64,000 bases of DNA from Danio rerio (Eukaryota > Chordata > Actinopteri > Cypriniformes > Danionidae): assembly GCF_049306965.1 (NCBI RefSeq), contig NC_133183.1, positions 24,166,501 through 24,230,500 of the forward strand, in the 5' to 3' direction. The first letter of the stretch is position 1. Each line of letters begins with the position of its first letter. Of this stretch, positions 61,068 to 64,000 are shown piece by piece. Made by a program: the position numbers and the translations under genes. The notes beneath the pieces are model-generated. The model made no database searches. It was not told the origin of the DNA and saw only the letters and a program-made list of their open reading frames with translations.

Positions 61068-62189
61068 TAATTGTTTTCTTATTCACATTTATAATATATA
61101 CTTAGTTCAGCGTAATTAAATGGTCTTGACTATTGGTGGTCTCGTTTTTTTTTTGGGTGTTACACAAATCAATCAGAACAACTCCACTAGTTGCATAACA
61201 GTCAAACAATGCAGCAGCAATGAATGTTTAATAACCTTTGTCGATACGTTTTTTATCAAAGGAGGGAATCTGGTTTCAAAGCCACCAGCTGACTGACACA
61301 GAGAACTCCCATAATCCTCAGTTTTTAATTATAAATGAACAGTCCTTTTCTCGCTGTTGTTTGTTTTGTGTTGACAGTGAATTCAGCACCTCACTAAGAG
61401 GCCCCTTGCAGTAAGACAATAGGATGTGTTATATTGCTTCATTCCCATAATTGATGGCTTCATTTATTCGCCAGAGAAGAAGAGAATTGAGCAATAGTAT
61501 TTTGTGTATTTGTCTAAGGGCCATTCTACCTAATGGGTGCCATTTTTCTGTATAAATATGCATGAAAATGACCTCAAAGCACCTTAAACTATCAAGCATA
61601 GTATCCTGCACTTTCATCCCACAGAAAATGTTACATTTTTTTTTTTAGATTATTTTAAAAACTATGTTAAAAAAAGCATTTTATGCATGTCCACTATCTC
61701 AAATTCAATATTTTGAAATTAAACATGACATCTGATGCAAATCATTTGTGTTACATTATTGTATACATTTATATTTCATTTGAGATTCAAATATAAATCT
61801 TGCAACATTTGGGACTTCCGAAAGCAATGAAAAGACCAAAAATTTATCTCATCTTTATCATTATCATATTAGGTGAAATGGCCCTCAAGGCACTAGAAAG
61901 TCACACTGTTGTGGAAGTAATTAATAATATACAGGGTTCATACGGTTATGAAAGCCTGGAAAAGTTCATGTAATTTTGACATGGCATTTTCCAGGCCTGG
62001 AAAAGTTTTGGAAAATCAGAAAACTCGCAAAGTTTTGGAAAAGTCGTGGAAAACAGATATCTGCATACTTGAATATAGGTTAGTTGTCTGTACTGCTTTT
62101 CTGTCCTTGGCTAATCACATAGTCTCACATTATTAGTTTGGTGTAAACATTATCTAAATAAATGTTACATAGATATAAATATAAATTGG

Positions 62190-62397
62190 GCGTTGCGGTG
62201 TTGCAGTGGGTAGCACAATCGCCTCATTTGAAACAGCTAACAGCAAGAAGGCTGCTGTTTCAAGCTTCAGCTGGGGCATTTCTGTGTGGAGTTTGCATGT
62301 TCTCCCTGTGTTGGCTTGGTTTTCCTCTGGGTGCTCCGGTTTCCCCCACAGTCCAAACACATGCGATACAGGTAAATTGAGTGAGCTAAAATTGTCC

Positions 62398-62453
<56 letters not shown>

Positions 62454-62455
62454 CA
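62190..62455 (+). repeat. DANA-like SINE ending in a long GT repeat
   Basis: Head GTGGGTAGCACAATCGCCTC, body TTTGCATGTTCTCCCTGTG, then (GT)26 at 62399-62450 replaces the usual GTGTGTGTGAATGAG segment and the tail is missing. It sits inside the element at 61932-62562. Confidence 0.75.
62399..62450 (+). repeat. (GT)26 microsatellite
   Basis: Uninterrupted GT dinucleotides inside a SINE; likely polymorphic in length. Confidence 0.95.
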
Positions 62456-63569
62456 CGCATATGTAAACATTGCATGAAACATTAGGTCATGAAAATTTAC
62501 TTGAAAGTCTTGGAAAAATCATGGAATTTTAGTAGTTAAAATGTAAATGACTATGAACCCTGAATATAAAACTGACTGGGTTGAGATCTGGTATGTGGAG
62601 GACATTTGAGTGTAGTGAACTCATTGTCATATTCAAGTAATCAGTTTGAGATGATTTGAGCATTGTGACATGGTGTGATCCTGCTGGAATGTAAAATCAC
62701 AGGATCCATCCACTGTGGTCAAAACGCCAACCTGATTTCACCAAGTAGGGTATGTTTCTGGATTAACGTTATTGTTGCTCCAGGAACAACATTCCAATCA
62801 GAATGATATGTTTACAGTTTATGTTTGACTTAGTTTAGACTTGCGGTTAGTTTTCTGCACTTCTACATGACTGTTTCCAGCTATTATTCCCTTCAGATTT
62901 TGGGAATAATTTACAATTATGGTTGGATTTAGGGGTAGGGATTACATTTTAGAATAAATATGATGTTCCAGGATCAACATAGATGTTAATCCAGGATCAC
63001 ATCATACTTGCCAAAATCATGATGTGCGGGGTCAAAAAGGGATGAACATTAACCAGTACCTATGTAGGCTGTTGTAATTAAAAAAAGCTCAGATGCTACT
63101 AAAAAGGGACATAAACTGTGCAAAGAATACACCATTAGACCACAAACCCCCTCAAAGGGATTTAACTTATTTTTTTCTATTGACCACAAAAGAAAATCCG
63201 CTCGTTAAGTCATGACGTATGAAATACTGTTTCCGGGTCCAAGCCGCTACTCATTTGAATTGAGACAATATTCGTCTATGGCTACTTTTTAATCATATCA
63301 CACATTAAAGTGAATTTTATATACAATTATGGAGCGCACAACAGTCTCTGGACTTGTTGCTTCACAAACACCAAATTTTGAACAATTTATAAAAAATGCA
63401 TGACATTTTGGCCATCGGATATTAGGCATGGATATTTATATTGGGATCGTGAATTTTGAAAGTATTACAGTGCTTTGTAAACATTTATTATTACCATTTG
63501 ATGAGTCTCCCTATACAGTTTAATAAAGTGATTGGACCCAGACGCTGCTTTGCAAGACGTCACACTTAA

Positions 63570-63730
63570 CCAGCTGATCGTTTGGAAAATGCTGCTAGCT
63601 GGCACTTTTTTTTCCTAGTCGGAAGTCGATGGATTCCAGCAACCAGCATTCTGCAAAAAAACTTCTTTTGTGTTCAACAGAAGAAACTAATAAAGCTTTA
63701 AAACCACATGAGGACAATAAATTATTATCT
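63570..63730. mobile_element. Angel-like MITE, half copy
   Basis: GTCGGAAGTCGATGGATTCC and CTTCTTTTGTGTTCAACAGA match the Angel centre and right arm; the tips are not preserved. Confidence 0.4.
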
Positions 63731-64000
63731 ACAGCATAAACTATCTCTTTTACTATTGATAGAAGGTAGGATGGATCCACATCCACACTATGCCAAATTC
63801 TGACCCTACCATCTGAATTCTTTAGCAGAAATTTGAATCTGTCAAACCAGACAACATTTTACAAAGTTCTGTTGTCAAATTTTGTGAGGCTGTCAGAATA
63901 GTAGATGCAATTTCCTGTTTTTAGCTGACAGTGGTTGCACCTGATGTGGTTTTTGTCTGTTGTAGCACATCGCGTTCTCTAAAACTCTTACCGTTCAGAG

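Larger units (their letters stand above)
61932..62562. mobile_element. DNA transposon with CAGGGTTCATA tips, holding a SINE
   Basis: Left CAGGGTTCATACGGTTATGA and right GACTATGAACCCTG are inverted. The interior is rich in CCTGGAAAAGTTTTGGAAAA words. Non-coding; probably hAT. Confidence 0.6.

Noticed and set aside
63966-64000. Possible lrrc47 exon 4 after a good acceptor (TGTTGTAG)
   Set aside because: The frame would read HIAFSKTLTVQ, but the family continues IVPLG at this point. The match is too weak, so the exon is probably outside the window.

Overview
This is vertebrate nuclear DNA, almost certainly zebrafish (Danio rerio) or a very close relative. The genes have introns with GT-AG junctions and encode fish versions of human 1p36.3 genes. 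The AT-rich introns and spacers hold Danio-type repeats: DANA-like SINEs, palindromic Angel-like MITEs, Tc1/mariner, hAT and TTAA-flanked elements. No prokaryotic, viral or CRISPR features were recognised. Exon limits were read by eye from splice signals, reading-frame arithmetic and remembered human orthologues; no alignment or search was run.

Layout, left to right. (1) 1-4,923: the 5' end of nphp4 (minus), two coding exons at 4,789-4,923 and 3,597-3,743; the rest lies off the left edge. (2) 8,369-13,959: complete dffb (plus), the caspase-activated DNase, seven coding exons, 333 aa. (3) 15,688-19,107: complete C1orf174 homologue (minus), three coding exons, 163 aa. It converges on dffb. (4) 20,634-21,872: an intronless beta-1,3-N-acetylglucosaminyltransferase of the B3GNT7 type (plus), 412 aa. 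(5) 28,943-57,167: complete cep104 (minus), 21 coding exons, 949 aa, plus a probable non-coding first exon near 57,784-57,830. (6) 58,409 onward: lrrc47 (plus), three coding exons read; the rest lies off the right edge.

Two of the genes, nphp4 and cep104, are ciliary. Nphp4 is a transition-zone scaffold. Cep104 is a ciliary-tip and microtubule plus-end protein, read here with an N-terminal jelly-roll, coiled coils, a TOG domain, C-terminal zinc fingers and an SxIP EB-binding motif. dffb acts in apoptotic DNA fragmentation, lrrc47 carries LRRs plus the start of a B3/B4 tRNA-synthetase-like domain, and C1orf174 is uncharacterised. They share a neighbourhood by ancestry and do not form a pathway. 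The order matches the human LRRC47-CEP104-DFFB-C1orf174 block but with a local rearrangement and an added glycosyltransferase gene.

Most of the rest is transposon debris, much of it nested. I found no convincing new biological system. The most useful leads are the rearranged promoters, an NRF1-type palindrome between cep104 and lrrc47, an imperfect X-box at nphp4, a uORF overlapping the cep104 start, a NAGNAG acceptor in cep104, and several nested transposons with clean target-site duplications.
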